64,000 nucleotides of DNA from Yersinia nurmii (GTDB lineage: Bacteria; Pseudomonadota; Gammaproteobacteria; Enterobacterales; Enterobacteriaceae), in NCBI RefSeq assembly GCF_001112925.1, contig NZ_CPYD01000010.1, positions 115,042-179,041 of the forward strand. The letters are read 5' to 3'. A program made the position numbers and the translations under genes. Of this stretch, positions 32,302 to 44,318 are shown in pieces. Position 1 is the first letter of the stretch, and each line of letters starts with the position of its first letter. Below the pieces are notes generated by a model that saw only the letters and a program-made list of their open reading frames with translations, was not told the DNA's origin and made no database searches.

Positions 32302-32425
32302 ACATCTGTACGGTTTTATTGAAGACAACAGCTGATATTTGGGCTAAATGTCTTAGTCTTGCGGGCTCAGATGTTTCATACTGATGCATCTTCCTATCAT
32401 AAAAACAGTTATTCAGAGCACCCTC

Positions 32426-33622
32426 ATGAAGCAACTGACTATTCTTGGTTCTACTGGCTCCGTTGGCTGCAGTACACTGGCCGTTGTGCGGGCTAATCCC
32501 GATTTATTCGCTGTCACCGCATTGGTTGCAGGGCGCAATGTCACATTAATGGCAGAACAATGTCTGGAATTTACCCCGCGTTATGCGGCAATGGCGGACG
32601 AAGATTCTGCTGCAGCGCTGCGCCGTTTGCTGTCTGAACAAGGTAGCAAAACCGAAGTGTTAGCCGGTGAAAAGGCTGCCTGCGAACTGGCTGCTCTCGG
32701 TGAAGTCGATCAGGTCATGGCTGCCATCGTCGGCGTAGCCGGGCTATTACCTACGCTGGCAGCGATCCGCGCGGGTAAAAAAGTGCTGCTGGCCAATAAA
32801 GAATCACTGATTACCTGTGGCCGTCTTTTCATGGACGCGGTGCGGGAAAGTCGTGCGCAACTGCTCCCTATCGATAGTGAACACAATGCCATTTTCCAAA
32901 GCTTGCCAGAGCGCGTACAGCAACAATTAGGCTATTCTTCTCTAATTGAGAATGGCGTATCGCGTATTATTCTGACCGGTTCCGGCGGTCCTTTTCGTGA
33001 AACACCGTTGGATCAGTTTGCCACAATGACGCCAGACCAAGCCTGTGCTCATCCTAACTGGTCTATGGGTCGCAAGATTTCCGTTGATTCAGCGACCATG
33101 ATGAATAAAGGGCTGGAATATATCGAGGCTCGCTGGCTGTTTAACGCTTCGGCGGAGCAGATTGAAGTGATTCTGCATCCGCAGTCGGTGATTCACTCGA
33201 TGGTTCGCTATCAGGACGGAAGCGTGCTGGCACAGCTTGGTACACCGGATATGCGCACGCCAATCGCCCACGCGATGGCTTACCCAAATCGGGTAGAATC
33301 AGGCGTTGAAGCGTTAGATTTTTGCCGTATGGGGCCGCTGACGTTTGCAGAGCCTGATTATCAGCGTTATCCGTGTCTGCAGCTGGCAATGGAAGCTTTT
33401 AACGCAGGGCAGGCGGCGACCACGGTATTAAATGCGGCTAATGAAATTTCTGTCATGGCTTTCTTGCAATCGCGCATTGGTTTCACGGATATTGCAAGAT
33501 TAAACAGAAATGTGCTCGAAAGTTTGGTATTGCAGGAACCCAATTCAGTCGATGAAGTCTTAGATATTGACCGTTTGGCACGGATTGCTGCTGAGCGAGC
33601 ATTAGGTGCATTAAGTCGTTGA
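32426..33622 (+). CDS. dxr: 1-deoxy-D-xylulose 5-phosphate reductoisomerase
   Basis: Dxr (IspC) converts DXP to MEP with NADPH in the non-mevalonate isoprenoid pathway and is the fosmidomycin target. From the ATG at 32426 it has 398 residues, exactly as in E. coli, starting [20 protein letters not shown] with the NADPH GSTGSVG motif. Metal and substrate sites are in [24 protein letters not shown] and [21 protein letters not shown]. The ATG at 32384 adds 14 unrelated residues. Confidence 0.98.
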   Translation: MKQLTILGSTGSVGCSTLAVVRANPDLFAVTALVAGRNVTLMAEQCLEFTPRYAAMADEDSAAALRRLLSEQGSKTEVLAGEKAACELAALGEVDQVMAAIVGVAGLLPTLAAIRAGKKVLLANKESLITCGRLFMDAVRESRAQLLPIDSEHNAIFQSLPERVQQQLGYSSLIENGVSRIILTGSGGPFRETPLDQFATMTPDQACAHPNWSMGRKISVDSATMMNKGLEYIEARWLFNASAEQIEVILHPQSVIHSMVRYQDGSVLAQLGTPDMRTPIAHAMAYPNRVESGVEALDFCRMGPLTFAEPDYQRYPCLQLAMEAFNAGQAATTVLNAANEISVMAFLQSRIGFTDIARLNRNVLESLVLQEPNSVDEVLDIDRLARIAAERALGALSR

Positions 33623-33848
33623 AGGTGATGTTATTCATTGGCGGAATTTGTTCGACTCGGACTGAGATGATATAGTCTGCGCCGTCAATGGGCAGACAGA
33701 CCCTTGATTAACGGTTCTATGGGTATTTAGACCCTCTGGTTTGGCTGTCATATAAGAAGCCGTGATTCAGTACACGGCTTTTTTTGTGCGCATGAGGCCT
33801 AATGTTCGGGAAGAGCAGTCGTATTTATTGAGGAAGAATGTTCGCGTT

Positions 33849-34607
33849 ATGTCGTCCGTAAATGAAGATAGGGCTAACTTGTCCCCCCAAGGCCCGCGCC
33901 ACGTTGCTATTATTATGGATGGTAATGGTCGATGGGCTAAACGTCAGGGTAAATTAAGGATCTTCGGTCATAAAGCGGGAGTGAAATCAGTTCGCCGTGC
34001 GGTAAGTTTTGCCGCCACTCATCAATTAGATGCGCTCACGCTTTATGCTTTTAGTAGTGAAAACTGGAATCGCCCTGCTCAGGAAGTGACCGCACTGATG
34101 GAGCTTTTCGTTCGAGCGCTGGACAGCGAAGTGAAAAGTCTGCATAAACATAACGTACGTTTAAGCGTTATCGGTGATATCAGCCGCTTCAGTGGACGTT
34201 TGCAGGAACGAATTCGACGCTCTGAAGCGCTGACGGCAAATAATGATGGTTTAAAGCTTAACATTGCTGCCAATTATGGTGGACGTTGGGATATCATTCA
34301 GGGAATGCGCCAATTGGCTGGGCAGGTTCAAAAGGGATTGTTACAACCTGAAGATATCACTGAGGATTTGTTAAATTCTCATATTTGCCTGAGCGAACAG
34401 TCTCAGGTGGATCTAGTGATCAGGACCGGTGGCGAACATCGCATCAGTAATTTCCTGCTGTGGCAAATAGCCTATGCTGAACTTTACTTTACTGATGTCC
34501 TCTGGCCTGATTTTGATGAACTTGTCTTTGAAGGTGCGCTGAATGCATTTGCACAACGCGAGCGCCGCTTCGGTGGAACTACACCTAACGATGTTGCTGC
34601 ATCTTAG
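33849..34607 (+). CDS. uppS: (2E,6E)-farnesyl-diphosphate-specific undecaprenyl diphosphate synthase
   Basis: UppS (IspU) makes C55 undecaprenyl diphosphate, the carrier lipid for cell wall and O-antigen. From the ATG at 33849 it has 252 residues (E. coli 253). The catalytic block [14 protein letters not shown] has the essential Asp, and [15 protein letters not shown] and [18 protein letters not shown] follow. The upstream ATG at 33762 adds 29 residues without similarity. It is probably coupled to cdsA, 9 bases downstream. Confidence 0.95.
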   Translation: MSSVNEDRANLSPQGPRHVAIIMDGNGRWAKRQGKLRIFGHKAGVKSVRRAVSFAATHQLDALTLYAFSSENWNRPAQEVTALMELFVRALDSEVKSLHKHNVRLSVIGDISRFSGRLQERIRRSEALTANNDGLKLNIAANYGGRWDIIQGMRQLAGQVQKGLLQPEDITEDLLNSHICLSEQSQVDLVIRTGGEHRISNFLLWQIAYAELYFTDVLWPDFDELVFEGALNAFAQRERRFGGTTPNDVAAS

Positions 34608-34616
34608 GGGGAACTT

Positions 34617-35465
34617 TTGCTGAAGTATCGTCTCATAACTGCTTTGATTTTAATCCCTATCGTCATCGGGGCGCTGTTTTTGCTGCCGCCGGTTGGTTTT
34701 GCCATTGTGACGCTGGCGGTCTGTATGTTGGCGGCTTGGGAGTGGGGGCAGCTCGCTGGCTTCGCTTCACACTCACAGCGCATCTGGCTGGCGATACTCT
34801 GCGGTTTCTTGCTGGTATCAATGTGGTTGAGTATTCCAGAATATCAACCTAAAGTGCACGACTTGCAAGTCAGCGGCCCACTTTGGGCATCGATGGGGTG
34901 GTGGATAGTCGCTCTGTTGCTGGTGTTGACCTACCCGCGCTCGGCTGCTTTCTGGCGTAACTCGCGAACCATCAGAATTATCTTCGGTATTCTGACCATA
35001 GTGCCATTCTTCTGGGGCATGTTTGCACTGCGTCAGTACGGTTATGAACAAAATCATTCAACCGGCGCCTGGTGGCTACTTTACGTGATGTTGCTGGTGT
35101 GGGGGGCGGATTCCGGTGCCTACATGTTTGGCAAAATGTTCGGCAAACATAAGCTTGCACCGAAAGTTTCCCCAGGAAAAACCTGGGAAGGGTTGATAGG
35201 CGGCTTGCTGTCATCGGCGTTGATAGCCTGGCTGTTCGGCCGCTATGCTCCGCTGGATGTGATTCCGGAAAAACTGTTAGTGTGTTCTGTGGTTGCGGCT
35301 TTGGCCTCAGTACTCGGGGATTTGACCGAGAGTATGTTCAAACGTGAAGCGGGAATCAAAGACAGTGGTCATCTGATTCCTGGTCATGGCGGGATACTGG
35401 ATCGTATCGATAGCCTGACCGCAGCCGTGCCGGTATTTGCCTGCCTGATGCTGTTAGTGTTTTAA
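34617..35465 (+). CDS. cdsA: Phosphatidate cytidylyltransferase
   Basis: CdsA makes CDP-diacylglycerol from phosphatidate and CTP at the inner membrane, feeding all phospholipid synthesis. It has 282 residues with about eight hydrophobic segments. The C-terminal CDS signature runs [21 protein letters not shown], followed by [16 protein letters not shown]. The start is TTG at 34617, preceded by AGGGGGAAC at good spacing. It lies between uppS and rseP. Confidence 0.96.
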   Translation: MLKYRLITALILIPIVIGALFLLPPVGFAIVTLAVCMLAAWEWGQLAGFASHSQRIWLAILCGFLLVSMWLSIPEYQPKVHDLQVSGPLWASMGWWIVALLLVLTYPRSAAFWRNSRTIRIIFGILTIVPFFWGMFALRQYGYEQNHSTGAWWLLYVMLLVWGADSGAYMFGKMFGKHKLAPKVSPGKTWEGLIGGLLSSALIAWLFGRYAPLDVIPEKLLVCSVVAALASVLGDLTESMFKREAGIKDSGHLIPGHGGILDRIDSLTAAVPVFACLMLLVF

Positions 35466-35493
35466 TCCGTCACTGACGGGGAGTTTAGGGATT

Positions 35494-36849
35494 ATGATGA
35501 GCATACTCTGGAACCTGGCTGCATTTATCATTGCGCTGGGCATCTTAATTACGGTTCACGAGTTCGGCCACTTTTGGGTGGCGCGTCGCTGTGGTGTCCG
35601 TGTTGAGCGCTTTTCTATCGGTTTTGGCAAAGCCTTATGGCGCAGAACCGATCGACAAGGTACCGAGTATGTGATCGCCCTGATTCCCCTCGGCGGTTAT
35701 GTGAAAATGCTGGATGAGCGTGCCGAAGCCGTTGCACCGGAATTCCGCCATCAGGCTTTTAACAATAAAAGTATTGCCCAGCGTGCTGCGATCGTCAGCG
35801 CCGGCCCTATCGCCAACTTCCTCTTTGCTATTTTTGCCTACTGGCTGGTGTTTATCATCGGCATCCCGAGCTTTCGTCCGGTTGTGGGTGAAATATCACC
35901 ACAATCCATTGCGGCGCAGGCTGATATTTCTGCTGGAATGGAACTTAAGTCTGTTGACGGTATCGAAACGCCTGATTGGTCTGCAGTTCGCCTGGCTCTG
36001 GTTGGTAAAATTGGCGACCAGCAGGTGCAGGTTGGCGTAGCGCCTTTTGGCTCTGATAACGTAGTACAGAAAACTCTGGATTTACGTCAATGGTCGTTTG
36101 AGCCTGATAAGCAAGACCCCGTGGTGACTTTGGGGATGATTCCGCGTGGCCCGCAGATTGAATCAGTGCTGCAAGAGGTTCAACCAGCGTCGGCGGCGCA
36201 AAAGGCGGGTTTACAAGCAGGGGATAGGATCGTTAAAGTTGACGGTCAGTTAGTTGAAGGCTGGCAGACATTTGCCAGTCGGGTACGAGAAAATCCTGGC
36301 AAGCCACTGGCAGTTGAAATTGAAAGGGGTGGTTCTCCCTTGTCTTTAACCCTGATTCCAGATACAAAATCGGCGGGTAAAGACAGAACCGAGGGCTTTG
36401 CAGGCGTAGTTCCGAAAGTTATACCGCTTCCGGATGAGTATAAAACGATTCGCCAATATGGTCCGTTTACGGCACTCTATCAGGCTGGAGATAAAACCTG
36501 GCAGCTGATGCGGTTGACGGTCAACATGTTGGGTAAACTGATTACTGGTGATGTTAAGCTGAATAACCTGAGTGGCCCGATTTCCATTGCACAGGGTGCA
36601 GGAGTTTCAGCCGAGTTCGGATTGATTTATTACCTGATGTTTTTGGCACTAATTAGTGTCAACCTAGGGATTATCAATCTGTTCCCGTTACCGGTATTAG
36701 ATGGTGGACATCTGCTCTTCCTGGCGATAGAAAAGCTCAAGGGTGGGCCGGTTTCTGAGCGAGTTCAAGATTTCAGCTACCGCATTGGCTCAATATTGCT
36801 AATGCTGTTGATGGGACTTGCACTTTTCAATGATTTCTCCCGCTTTTAA
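35494..36849 (+). CDS. rseP: Site-2 intramembrane zinc metalloprotease RseP
   Basis: RseP performs the second cut of anti-sigma factor RseA in the sigma-E envelope stress response and also clears signal peptides. It has 451 residues (E. coli 450). The zinc motif H22-E23-x-x-H26 (VHEFGHFW) lies in the first membrane segment. Two tandem PDZ domains occupy about residues 125-310. The C-terminal [12 protein letters not shown] carries the third zinc ligand (Asp). It lies directly upstream of bamA. Confidence 0.97.
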   Translation: MMSILWNLAAFIIALGILITVHEFGHFWVARRCGVRVERFSIGFGKALWRRTDRQGTEYVIALIPLGGYVKMLDERAEAVAPEFRHQAFNNKSIAQRAAIVSAGPIANFLFAIFAYWLVFIIGIPSFRPVVGEISPQSIAAQADISAGMELKSVDGIETPDWSAVRLALVGKIGDQQVQVGVAPFGSDNVVQKTLDLRQWSFEPDKQDPVVTLGMIPRGPQIESVLQEVQPASAAQKAGLQAGDRIVKVDGQLVEGWQTFASRVRENPGKPLAVEIERGGSPLSLTLIPDTKSAGKDRTEGFAGVVPKVIPLPDEYKTIRQYGPFTALYQAGDKTWQLMRLTVNMLGKLITGDVKLNNLSGPISIAQGAGVSAEFGLIYYLMFLALISVNLGIINLFPLPVLDGGHLLFLAIEKLKGGPVSERVQDFSYRIGSILLMLLMGLALFNDFSRF

Positions 36850-36885
36850 CGGCAGGGGATAGGTTAGGAAGAACGCATAACAACG

Positions 36886-39273
36886 ATGGCGATGAAAAAG
36901 TTGCTCATAGCGTCGCTGCTGTTTGGCAGCGCCACCGTATACGGTGCAGACGGGTTCGTAGTGAAAGACATTCATTTCGAAGGCCTGCAGCGAGTCGCCG
37001 TCGGTGCGGCGTTACTTAATATGCCGGTTCGCGTAGGCGATACCGTCAGTGATGATGACATCAGTAATACTATCCGTGCGTTGTTTGCCACAGGCAACTT
37101 CGAGGACGTTCGCGTTCTGCGCGATGGTAATACTCTGATTGTTCAAGTCAAAGAACGCCCAACGATCGCCAGTATCACTTTCTCCGGTAACAAAGCGGTG
37201 AAAGAGGATATGCTCAAACAGAACCTTGAAGCCTCTGGCGTTCGGGTTGGCGAGGCACTAGACCGCACAACGATCTCCAGCATTGAAAAAGGTCTGGAGG
37301 ACTTCTATTACAGCGTGGGTAAATACAGTGCTTCGGTGAAAGCCGTAGTGACGCCATTGCCGCGCAACCGTGTCGATCTGAAGCTGGTGTTTACCGAAGG
37401 TGTATCTGCCAAAATTCAGCAGATCAATATCGTCGGGAACCACGCGTTTAGCACTGATGAACTGATTTCACGTTTCCAACTGCGCGATGAAGTGCCTTGG
37501 TGGAACGTGGTTGGTGACCGTAAATATCAGAAACAGAAACTGGCAGGCGATCTTGAGATCCTACGTAGCTTCTATCTGGATCGCGGTTACGCACGCTTCA
37601 ACATCGATTCTACTCAGGTGAGTCTGACGCCGGATAAAAAAGGCATCTACATCACGATCAACCTGACTGAAGGCGAGCAGTACAAGTTGAGCAGCGTGGT
37701 GGTCAACGGGAATCTGGCGGGCCATCAGTCTGAAGCTGAGAAGCTGACCAAAATCGAGCCGGGCGAGTTGTACAACGGCGGTAAAGTGACGCGCATGGAA
37801 GACGACATCAAAAAGATGTTAGGTCGCTATGGCTACGCTTACCCGCGTGTACAGACTCAGCCTGAAATCAACGATGCGGATAAGACCGTGAAACTGCACA
37901 TTAATGTGGATGCGGGTAACCGTTTCTATGTGCGTCATGTTCGCTTCGAAGGCAATGACACCAGTAAAGATTCCGTTCTTCGTCGTGAAATGCGTCAAAT
38001 GGAAGGTGCTTGGCTGGGTAACGCTCAGGTTGAACAAGGTAAAGATCGTCTGAACCGTTTGGGTTACTTCGAAACCGTCGATGTGGAAACACAGCGTGTT
38101 CCGGGTACTGCCGATCAGGTTGATATTGTTTACAAAGTTAAAGAACGTAATACCGGTAGCCTGAACTTCGGCATTGGCTACGGTACTGAAAGTGGCGTGA
38201 GTTTCCAGGTGGGTGTTCAGCAGGATAACTGGCTGGGCACGGGTAACACCGTGGGGATTAACGGTACTAAGAATGATTACCAAACCTATGCTGAATTTAC
38301 GTTAACCGACCCTTACTTCACCGTTGATGGCGTGAGTCTGGGTGGTCGTGTGTTCTACAACGACTTTAAAGCGGATAACGCAGACCTGTCAGGTTATACC
38401 AACAGCAGCTATGGCGTTGACGGTACCCTTGGGTTCCCAATCAACGAAAATAACTCGTTACGCGTAGGCGTGGGCTACGTGCACAACAGTCTATCTGACA
38501 TGTTGCCGCAGGTTGCTATGTGGCGTTATCTCGAGTCAGTCGGCCAGAAGCCGAATTATACTGACCGCGCTGACTTCACCGCTGATGACTTTACCCTGAA
38601 CCTTGGTTGGACTTATAACAACCTGGACCGCGGTTTCTTCCCGACTTCCGGTGTGAAATCTTCAGTTAACGGTAAAGTAACCGTCCCTGGTTCCGATAAC
38701 GAATTCTACAAAGTGACCTTCGATACTTCCGGCTACCTGCCGTTGGATCAGGATCGCTCTTGGGTTCTGTTAGGTCGCGGGCGCTTGGGTTATGGTGATG
38801 GTCTCGGTGGCAAAGAAATGCCGTTCTACGAGAACTTCTATGCCGGTGGTTCCAGCACCGTACGTGGTTTCCGCTCGAACAACATCGGGCCTAAAGCTGC
38901 ATACTATGCGAATAATGGTACTACGGTTAATAAATCTACCGATGCTGTGGGCGGTAACGCCATGGCGGTGGCGAGTATCGAATTGATCACGCCAACGCCG
39001 TTTATCAGTGAAAAATATTCTAACTCGGTTCGTACTTCGATCTTTATCGATTCAGGTACCGTTTGGGATACTCACTGGGAAAACACTGCGGCAACGGCAG
39101 CAGCCGGGATCCCTGACTACAGCGACCCAAGCAATATTCGCGTTTCTGCGGGTGTGGCACTACAGTGGATGTCACCGCTGGGTCCATTGGTGTTCTCTTA
39201 CGCCAAACCAGTCAAAGATTATCCGGGTGATAAATCCGAGCAGTTCCAGTTTAACATTGGTAAAACCTGGTAA
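36886..39273 (+). CDS. bamA: Outer membrane protein assembly factor BamA
   Basis: BamA is the central beta-barrel of the BAM complex that folds outer-membrane proteins. It has 795 residues (E. coli 810). A signal peptide ([20 protein letters not shown], cut after A21 or G20) is followed by five POTRA domains (about 22-420) and a 16-strand barrel. The VRGF motif in [12 protein letters not shown] and the terminal aromatic (FQFNIGKTW) are present. The extracellular loop near residues 675-695 ([17 protein letters not shown]) is shorter than in E. coli and lacks the loop cysteines. It lies between rseP and skp. Confidence 0.99.
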   Translation: MAMKKLLIASLLFGSATVYGADGFVVKDIHFEGLQRVAVGAALLNMPVRVGDTVSDDDISNTIRALFATGNFEDVRVLRDGNTLIVQVKERPTIASITFSGNKAVKEDMLKQNLEASGVRVGEALDRTTISSIEKGLEDFYYSVGKYSASVKAVVTPLPRNRVDLKLVFTEGVSAKIQQINIVGNHAFSTDELISRFQLRDEVPWWNVVGDRKYQKQKLAGDLEILRSFYLDRGYARFNIDSTQVSLTPDKKGIYITINLTEGEQYKLSSVVVNGNLAGHQSEAEKLTKIEPGELYNGGKVTRMEDDIKKMLGRYGYAYPRVQTQPEINDADKTVKLHINVDAGNRFYVRHVRFEGNDTSKDSVLRREMRQMEGAWLGNAQVEQGKDRLNRLGYFETVDVETQRVPGTADQVDIVYKVKERNTGSLNFGIGYGTESGVSFQVGVQQDNWLGTGNTVGINGTKNDYQTYAEFTLTDPYFTVDGVSLGGRVFYNDFKADNADLSGYTNSSYGVDGTLGFPINENNSLRVGVGYVHNSLSDMLPQVAMWRYLESVGQKPNYTDRADFTADDFTLNLGWTYNNLDRGFFPTSGVKSSVNGKVTVPGSDNEFYKVTFDTSGYLPLDQDRSWVLLGRGRLGYGDGLGGKEMPFYENFYAGGSSTVRGFRSNNIGPKAAYYANNGTTVNKSTDAVGGNAMAVASIELITPTPFISEKYSNSVRTSIFIDSGTVWDTHWENTAATAAAGIPDYSDPSNIRVSAGVALQWMSPLGPLVFSYAKPVKDYPGDKSEQFQFNIGKTW

Positions 39274-39447
39274 CAGGCTACTGAGTCGTTGAGCAAGAAT
39301 TGTTGATCGATAAGTAAAGATCGCGCTGACGCCGATCTCTCTGTGGTAAAGGTGATCTAGTATTACCTTTGCTGCATCGGATCAATCCGGCGTCAAGTGC
39401 ATTTCAGGGTGTCTCTGACACAAACGGGTAATGGTAAGGAGTTTATA

Positions 39448-39945
39448 GTGAAAAAGTGGTTGTGTGCCGCAGGTCTTGGTTTAGCATTGGCTGCTTCAGC
39501 CAGCGTTCAAGCCGCTGACAAGATTGCTATTGTTAATGTTTCCAGCATTTTCCAACAATTACCCGCGCGTGAAACCGTGGCTAAGCAGCTGGAGAATGAA
39601 TTCAAAGGCCGTGCAACCGAACTGCAAGGAATGGAGCGCGATCTGCAGACCAAAATGCAGAAGCTGCAGCGTGACGGTTCTACCATGAAAGCCAGCGATC
39701 GTACCAAACTGGAAAAAGACGTCATGGCACAGCGTGAAACCTTCTCTCAAAAAGCACAGGCGTTTGAACAAGACAACCGCCGTCGCCAGATGGAAGAGCG
39801 TAACAAAATCCTGAGTCGTATTCAGGACGCTGTGAAATCTGTTGCAAGTAAAGGTGGGTATGATGTGGTTATCGACGCGAATGCTGTGGCATACGCTGAT
39901 TCCTCAAAAGACATCACTGCTGACGTGCTGAAACAGGTTAAATAA
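39448..39945 (+). CDS. skp: Periplasmic chaperone Skp (OmpH)
   Basis: Skp is a trimeric jellyfish-shaped chaperone that holds unfolded outer-membrane proteins. I chose the GTG at 39448 (165 residues; E. coli 161), preceded by AAGGAG at 7 bases. It yields a clean signal peptide ending SVQAAD. The mature protein is mainly long charged helices ([19 protein letters not shown]), ending in [21 protein letters not shown]. It lies between bamA and lpxD (3-base gap). Confidence 0.97.
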   Translation: MKKWLCAAGLGLALAASASVQAADKIAIVNVSSIFQQLPARETVAKQLENEFKGRATELQGMERDLQTKMQKLQRDGSTMKASDRTKLEKDVMAQRETFSQKAQAFEQDNRRRQMEERNKILSRIQDAVKSVASKGGYDVVIDANAVAYADSSKDITADVLKQVK

Positions 39946-39948
39946 CAC

Positions 39949-40971
39949 ATGCCTTCAATTCGACTGGCTGATTTAGCCCAGCAGTTGGATGCACGAGTGC
40001 ACGGTGATGGCGATATCGTCATCACCGGCATCGCTTCAATGCATTCTGCCAAATCTGCGCAAATCACGTTTTTGTCAAACAGCCGTTACCGGGAACAACT
40101 CGCGTCTTGCCAGGCTAGCGCCGTGGTTTTGACCGAGGAAGATCTGCCTTATTGTAACGTTGCTGCTTTAGTCGTTAAAAATCCGTATCTGACCTATGCG
40201 CGCATGGCGCAGATTATGGATACCACACCACAGCCAGCTCAGGATATTGCCCCAAGCGCAGTGATTTCCCCTGAAGCAACCTTGGGCAAGCAGGTATCAA
40301 TTGGCGCAAATGCGGTGATTGAATCCGGCGTTGTTCTGGGTGATAACGTGGTTATTGGTGCGGGCTGTTTTGTCGGTAAAAATGCACGAATCGGTGCAGA
40401 TAGCCGTTTGTGGGCCAATGTTTCCGTTTATCATGACGTTGAGATTGGGCAGCATTGCCTGATTCAATCCGGTACGGTCATTGGTGCAGATGGTTTTGGT
40501 TACGCTAACGATCGTGGTAATTGGATCAAAATCCCGCAGCTTGGCACCGTAATAATTGGTGACCGCGTGGAGATTGGTGCCTGTACAACTATCGACCGCG
40601 GCGCGCTAGATAACACGGTTATCGGTAATGGTGTCATCATTGATAATCAATGCCAGATTGCGCATAACGTGACTATTGGCGACAATACCGCAGTTGCGGG
40701 CGGCGTTATCATGGCGGGTAGCCTGAAAGTTGGCCGTTATTGCCAGATCGGTGGTGCCAGTGTGATCAATGGTCACATGGAGATTGCCGACAAGGTTGTT
40801 GTGACCGGAATGGGAATGGTGATGCGTCCAATCACTGAACCTGGGGTATACTCCTCCGGGATTCCGTTGCAGCCAAATAAAGCGTGGCGAAAAACCGCAG
40901 CACTGGTGATGAATATCGATGAGATGAATAAGCGTTTGAAAGCTGTAGAACGTAAAATCGATAAAGAGTAA
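39949..40971 (+). CDS. lpxD: UDP-3-O-(3-hydroxymyristoyl)glucosamine N-acyltransferase
   Basis: LpxD adds the N-linked 3-hydroxyacyl chain to UDP-3-O-acyl-glucosamine in lipid A synthesis. It has 340 residues (E. coli 341). An N-terminal uridine-binding domain ([19 protein letters not shown]) precedes a left-handed beta-helix of hexapeptide repeats with the active-site histidine in [17 protein letters not shown]. The C-terminal helix [15 protein letters not shown] serves as the ACP-binding tail. It follows skp at 3 bases. Confidence 0.98.
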   Translation: MPSIRLADLAQQLDARVHGDGDIVITGIASMHSAKSAQITFLSNSRYREQLASCQASAVVLTEEDLPYCNVAALVVKNPYLTYARMAQIMDTTPQPAQDIAPSAVISPEATLGKQVSIGANAVIESGVVLGDNVVIGAGCFVGKNARIGADSRLWANVSVYHDVEIGQHCLIQSGTVIGADGFGYANDRGNWIKIPQLGTVIIGDRVEIGACTTIDRGALDNTVIGNGVIIDNQCQIAHNVTIGDNTAVAGGVIMAGSLKVGRYCQIGGASVINGHMEIADKVVVTGMGMVMRPITEPGVYSSGIPLQPNKAWRKTAALVMNIDEMNKRLKAVERKIDKE

Positions 40972-41040
40972 TGACCACTCTGAGCCAATAACAAAAGCTA
41001 TTGGCGCTTACTGCCCAAAGCGTACAGAGTTCCTAATTTG

Positions 41041-41081
41041 CGGCCTGCCTAATGATCTCCTTTTGGGGTCAAAGCAGGCCG
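41041..41081. repeat. 8-bp inverted repeat in the lpxD-fabZ gap
   Basis: CGGCCTGC (41041-41048) and GCAGGCCG (41074-41081) enclose a 25-base loop, 40 bases before the fabZ start. There is no T-run. It could be an mRNA processing or stability element in the lpxD-fabZ transcript. Confidence 0.45.
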
Positions 41082-41121
41082 TGTCGTTGATAGCATTAAT
41101 TTTTTAGACAGGAAGAGTATT

Positions 41122-41607
41122 TTGACTACTGACACTCATACTCTGCATATTGAAGAGATTTTAGATCTGCTGCCGCACCGTTTTCCTTTTTTGCTGGTAG
41201 ATCGCGTCCTTGATTTTGAGGAAGGGAAATTTCTACGTGCAGTGAAGAACGTCTCTTTCAACGAGCCTTTTTTCCAAGGCCATTTCCCAGGTAAGCCTAT
41301 CTTCCCTGGCGTACTGATTTTAGAAGCAATGGCACAGGCTACCGGCATTCTGGCATTTAAAAGCCGCGGGAAACTTGAACCAGGCGAACTTTACTACTTT
41401 GCTGGTATTGATGAAGCCCGCTTTAAACGCCCGGTAGTGCCTGGCGATCAGATGATTATGGAAGTTGAATTCGTCAAAGAGCGTCGTGGCTTAACCCGCT
41501 TTACCGGTGTTGCTAAAGTTGACGGTGAAATTGTCTGTACTGCCACCATGATGTGCGCACGCAGCAAACCGGCGGCGCCAGCAGTACCCGCATCTAAGGA
41601 GTCTTGA
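41122..41607 (+). CDS. fabZ: 3-hydroxyacyl-[acyl-carrier-protein] dehydratase FabZ
   Basis: FabZ dehydrates 3-hydroxyacyl-ACP in fatty acid elongation and competes with LpxA for 3-hydroxymyristoyl-ACP. The start is TTG at 41122 after GGAAG. It has 161 residues (E. coli 151). The hot-dog fold active site is [26 protein letters not shown], with the catalytic His and Glu. After the usual end ARSK there is a Pro/Ala-rich tail of about 10 residues ([12 protein letters not shown]), absent in E. coli. lpxA starts 3 bases later. Confidence 0.97.
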   Translation: MTTDTHTLHIEEILDLLPHRFPFLLVDRVLDFEEGKFLRAVKNVSFNEPFFQGHFPGKPIFPGVLILEAMAQATGILAFKSRGKLEPGELYYFAGIDEARFKRPVVPGDQMIMEVEFVKERRGLTRFTGVAKVDGEIVCTATMMCARSKPAAPAVPASKES

Positions 41608-41610
41608 TAC

Positions 41611-42399
41611 GTGATTGACAAAACCGCCTTTATCCACCCGAGTGCTATCGTTGAAGAAGGTGCTGTGATTGGTGCTAATGTTCACATTGGCCCATTTTGC
41701 TATATCGGTTCCCAGGTGGAAATTGGTGAAGGCACAGTACTGAAATCCCATATTGTCGTGAACGGCGTGACTAAAATCGGCCGCGATAATGAGATTTACC
41801 AGTTTGCTTCCATTGGTGAAGCCAACCAGGATCTGAAATATGCCGGCGAACCGACACGGGTGGAAATTGGCGATCGTAACCGTATCCGTGAAAGTGTGAC
41901 TATCCACCGTGGCACGGTACAAGGTACCGGGGTGACTAAAGTTGGTAGCGATAACCTACTGATGATTAATGCCCATATCGCTCATGACTGCATTATCGGC
42001 AACCGCTGCATCTTTGCCAATAACGCGACTTTGGGTGGCCACGTTGAAGTGGATGATTATGCCATTATTGGCGGAATGACCGCTGTCCATCAATTCTGTG
42101 TGATCGGTGCACATGTAATGGTTGGCGGCTGTTCCGGGGTTGCGCAGGATGTGCCTCCTTTTGTCATCGCGCAAGGAAACCACGCGACACCGTTCGGTAT
42201 TAATATCGAAGGGCTGAAACGCCGTGGTTTTGATAAAGAATCTCTACATGCTATCCGTAATGCTTACAAGCTAGTGTATCGCAGCGGACGTACTTTGGAT
42301 GAAGTGAAGCCGGAAATTGCCGAATTGGCCGAGCAGCATCCTGCGGTTAAGCCGTTCAGCGATTTCTTCGCTCGTTCGACCCGCGGTATTATCCGCTAA
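41611..42399 (+). CDS. lpxA: UDP-N-acetylglucosamine 3-O-acyltransferase
   Basis: LpxA transfers 3-hydroxymyristate from ACP to UDP-GlcNAc, the first step of lipid A synthesis. It has 262 residues, the same as E. coli. The start is GTG at 41611 after AAGGAG. Hexapeptide repeats form the left-handed beta-helix. The catalytic histidine lies in [16 protein letters not shown]. The C-terminal helical domain begins near [15 protein letters not shown]. It lies between fabZ and lpxB. Confidence 0.98.
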   Translation: MIDKTAFIHPSAIVEEGAVIGANVHIGPFCYIGSQVEIGEGTVLKSHIVVNGVTKIGRDNEIYQFASIGEANQDLKYAGEPTRVEIGDRNRIRESVTIHRGTVQGTGVTKVGSDNLLMINAHIAHDCIIGNRCIFANNATLGGHVEVDDYAIIGGMTAVHQFCVIGAHVMVGGCSGVAQDVPPFVIAQGNHATPFGINIEGLKRRGFDKESLHAIRNAYKLVYRSGRTLDEVKPEIAELAEQHPAVKPFSDFFARSTRGIIR

Positions 42400-42417
42400 C
42401 TTATGCAAGAGCCTGTA

Positions 42418-43569
42418 ATGACAGCCGATCGCCCATTAACTATCGGGTTAGTTGCCGGAGAAACCTCCGGCGATATTTTAGGTGCAGGGTTAATCCGAGC
42501 GCTTAAAGCTCAGGTTCCCAATGCACGCTTTGTCGGCGTTGCCGGCCCCTTGATGCAAGCCGAGGGTTGCGAAGCCTGGTACGAAATGGAAGAGTTGGCT
42601 GTGATGGGGGTTGTGGAGGTGCTGGAACGGTTACCGCGTCTTCTTAAGATTCGTAAGGATTTGACGCGCCGTTTCAGCGAGCTTTCTCCCGATGTATTCG
42701 TGGGTATCGATGCTCCCGATTTTAACATCACCTTGGAAGGGCGCTTAAAGCAGAACGGAATTCGCACTATTCATTACGTCAGTCCCTCGGTTTGGGCCTG
42801 GCGTCAAAAGCGCGTTTTCAAAATCGGTAAAGCCACAGATATGGTTTTGGCTTTTCTGCCTTTCGAAAAAGCGTTTTACGACCGTTTCAACGTTCCCTGT
42901 CGTTTTATCGGCCACACGATGGCTGATGCCATGCCGTTGGTTGCCGATCGTGCGGCGGCTCGTGCTGAAGTAGGTATTGCTACTGATGCTCATTGTCTGG
43001 CGTTATTGCCGGGGAGTCGGCATTCAGAAGTCGAAATGTTAAGTGCCGACTTTCTCCGCACCGCCGAAATATTACGGCAGCAAATCCCTGATTTAGAAGT
43101 ATTGGTACCGCTGGTGAACAGCAAGCGTCGGGAACAGTTCGAACGTATAAAAGCCGAAGTTGCACCGGAATTATCCGTCCATTTATTGGATGGGCAAGCC
43201 AGAGCTGCAATGGTCGCCAGTGATGCCACGCTGTTGGCTTCGGGCACCGCCGCGCTGGAATGTATGCTGGCCAAATCGCCGATGGTTGTGGGTTACCGCA
43301 TGAAGCCTTTTACCTTCTGGTTGGCGGAGCGTTTGGTGAAAACACCTTATGTATCATTGCCTAACTTACTGGCTGGCGAAGAACTGGTTACCGAATTACT
43401 ACAGCAAGAGTGTCAGCCGCAAAAATTGGCAGACGCTTTATTACCTTTATTGAAGGGCGGCGAAGCGGTTGAAACACTAAAAACACGTTTCCTGGCCTTG
43501 CACCAAAGCATTCGCTGCGATGCGGACAAACAGGCCGCACAGGCAGTATTGGAATTAGCGAAGCGATGA
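42418..43569 (+). CDS. lpxB: Lipid-A-disaccharide synthase
   Basis: LpxB joins UDP-2,3-diacylglucosamine and lipid X to form the lipid A disaccharide. I prefer the ATG at 42418 (383 residues; E. coli 382), which has AAGAG 6 bases upstream and gives [19 protein letters not shown]. The in-frame ATG at 42403 adds MQEPV and has no visible SD. Conserved blocks include [29 protein letters not shown] and [13 protein letters not shown]. It overlaps rnhB by ATGA. Confidence 0.96.
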   Translation: MTADRPLTIGLVAGETSGDILGAGLIRALKAQVPNARFVGVAGPLMQAEGCEAWYEMEELAVMGVVEVLERLPRLLKIRKDLTRRFSELSPDVFVGIDAPDFNITLEGRLKQNGIRTIHYVSPSVWAWRQKRVFKIGKATDMVLAFLPFEKAFYDRFNVPCRFIGHTMADAMPLVADRAAARAEVGIATDAHCLALLPGSRHSEVEMLSADFLRTAEILRQQIPDLEVLVPLVNSKRREQFERIKAEVAPELSVHLLDGQARAAMVASDATLLASGTAALECMLAKSPMVVGYRMKPFTFWLAERLVKTPYVSLPNLLAGEELVTELLQQECQPQKLADALLPLLKGGEAVETLKTRFLALHQSIRCDADKQAAQAVLELAKR

Positions 43570-44162
43570 GCGATATTTTTATTTATCCGCCGGCAAATTT
43601 CATTGCCGGCGTTGATGAAGTCGGGCGTGGGCCTCTGGTTGGCGCGGTCGTGACCGCTGCCGTGATCCTCGATCCGAATCAGCCCATTATCGGGCTGGCA
43701 GATTCAAAGAAACTCAGTGAGAAGCGCAGATTGGCGCTTTACGATGAGATTACTGAAAAGGCGCTGTCTTGGAGCTTAGGGCGAGCAGAGCCGGAAGAAA
43801 TTGACGAGTTGAATATATTGCACGCTACCATGCTAGCGATGCAGAGAGCGGTTGCCGGGCTGCATATTGCGCCTGACTATGTCTTAATCGACGGTAACCG
43901 TTGTCCGGCACTGCCGATGCCGTCCCTCGCGGTGGTGAAAGGGGATAGTCGTGTAGCTGAGATTAGCGCTGCGTCTATCGTCGCTAAAGTGACCCGCGAT
44001 CGGGAAATGACGTTGTTGGATGCTGAGTTTCCGGATTACGGCTTTGCTCAGCATAAAGGCTATCCGACTGCGTTCCACCTGGAGCGGCTGGCCGCATTAG
44101 GTGCGACAGAGCACCATCGTCGCAGTTTTGCTCCGGTTAAACGCGTACTCGGGCTGGCATAG
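43566..44162 (+). CDS. rnhB: Ribonuclease HII
   Basis: RNase HII removes ribonucleotides from DNA and cuts RNA in RNA-DNA hybrids. It has 198 residues, the same as E. coli. The acidic active-site residues lie in [16 protein letters not shown] (DE), DYVLIDGN (D) and in the SIVAKVTRD segment. The ATG overlaps the lpxB stop, implying coupling. The 156-base gap to dnaE has a CACCC/GGGTG hairpin. Confidence 0.97.
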   Translation: MSDIFIYPPANFIAGVDEVGRGPLVGAVVTAAVILDPNQPIIGLADSKKLSEKRRLALYDEITEKALSWSLGRAEPEEIDELNILHATMLAMQRAVAGLHIAPDYVLIDGNRCPALPMPSLAVVKGDSRVAEISAASIVAKVTRDREMTLLDAEFPDYGFAQHKGYPTAFHLERLAALGATEHHRRSFAPVKRVLGLA

Positions 44163-44318
44163 GCACGCATTGCTACGGCCTGATAGAAACAACATATAGC
44201 CAATGAATATCGAATCGCATACATACAATGGGCTGCGTGATACAGGTTATAGTTATGATGCCCCGAGACACCCACTCCTGCGGGTGTGATTCAATCCACT
44301 AATTTCTGGTATCTGGAT

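Noticed and set aside
36813..36840. A sigma-E-like GGGACTT upstream of bamA.
   Set aside because: Spacing and the -10 (TCTCC) fit the sigma-E consensus poorly, so I do not call a promoter, although bamA is sigma-E controlled in E. coli.
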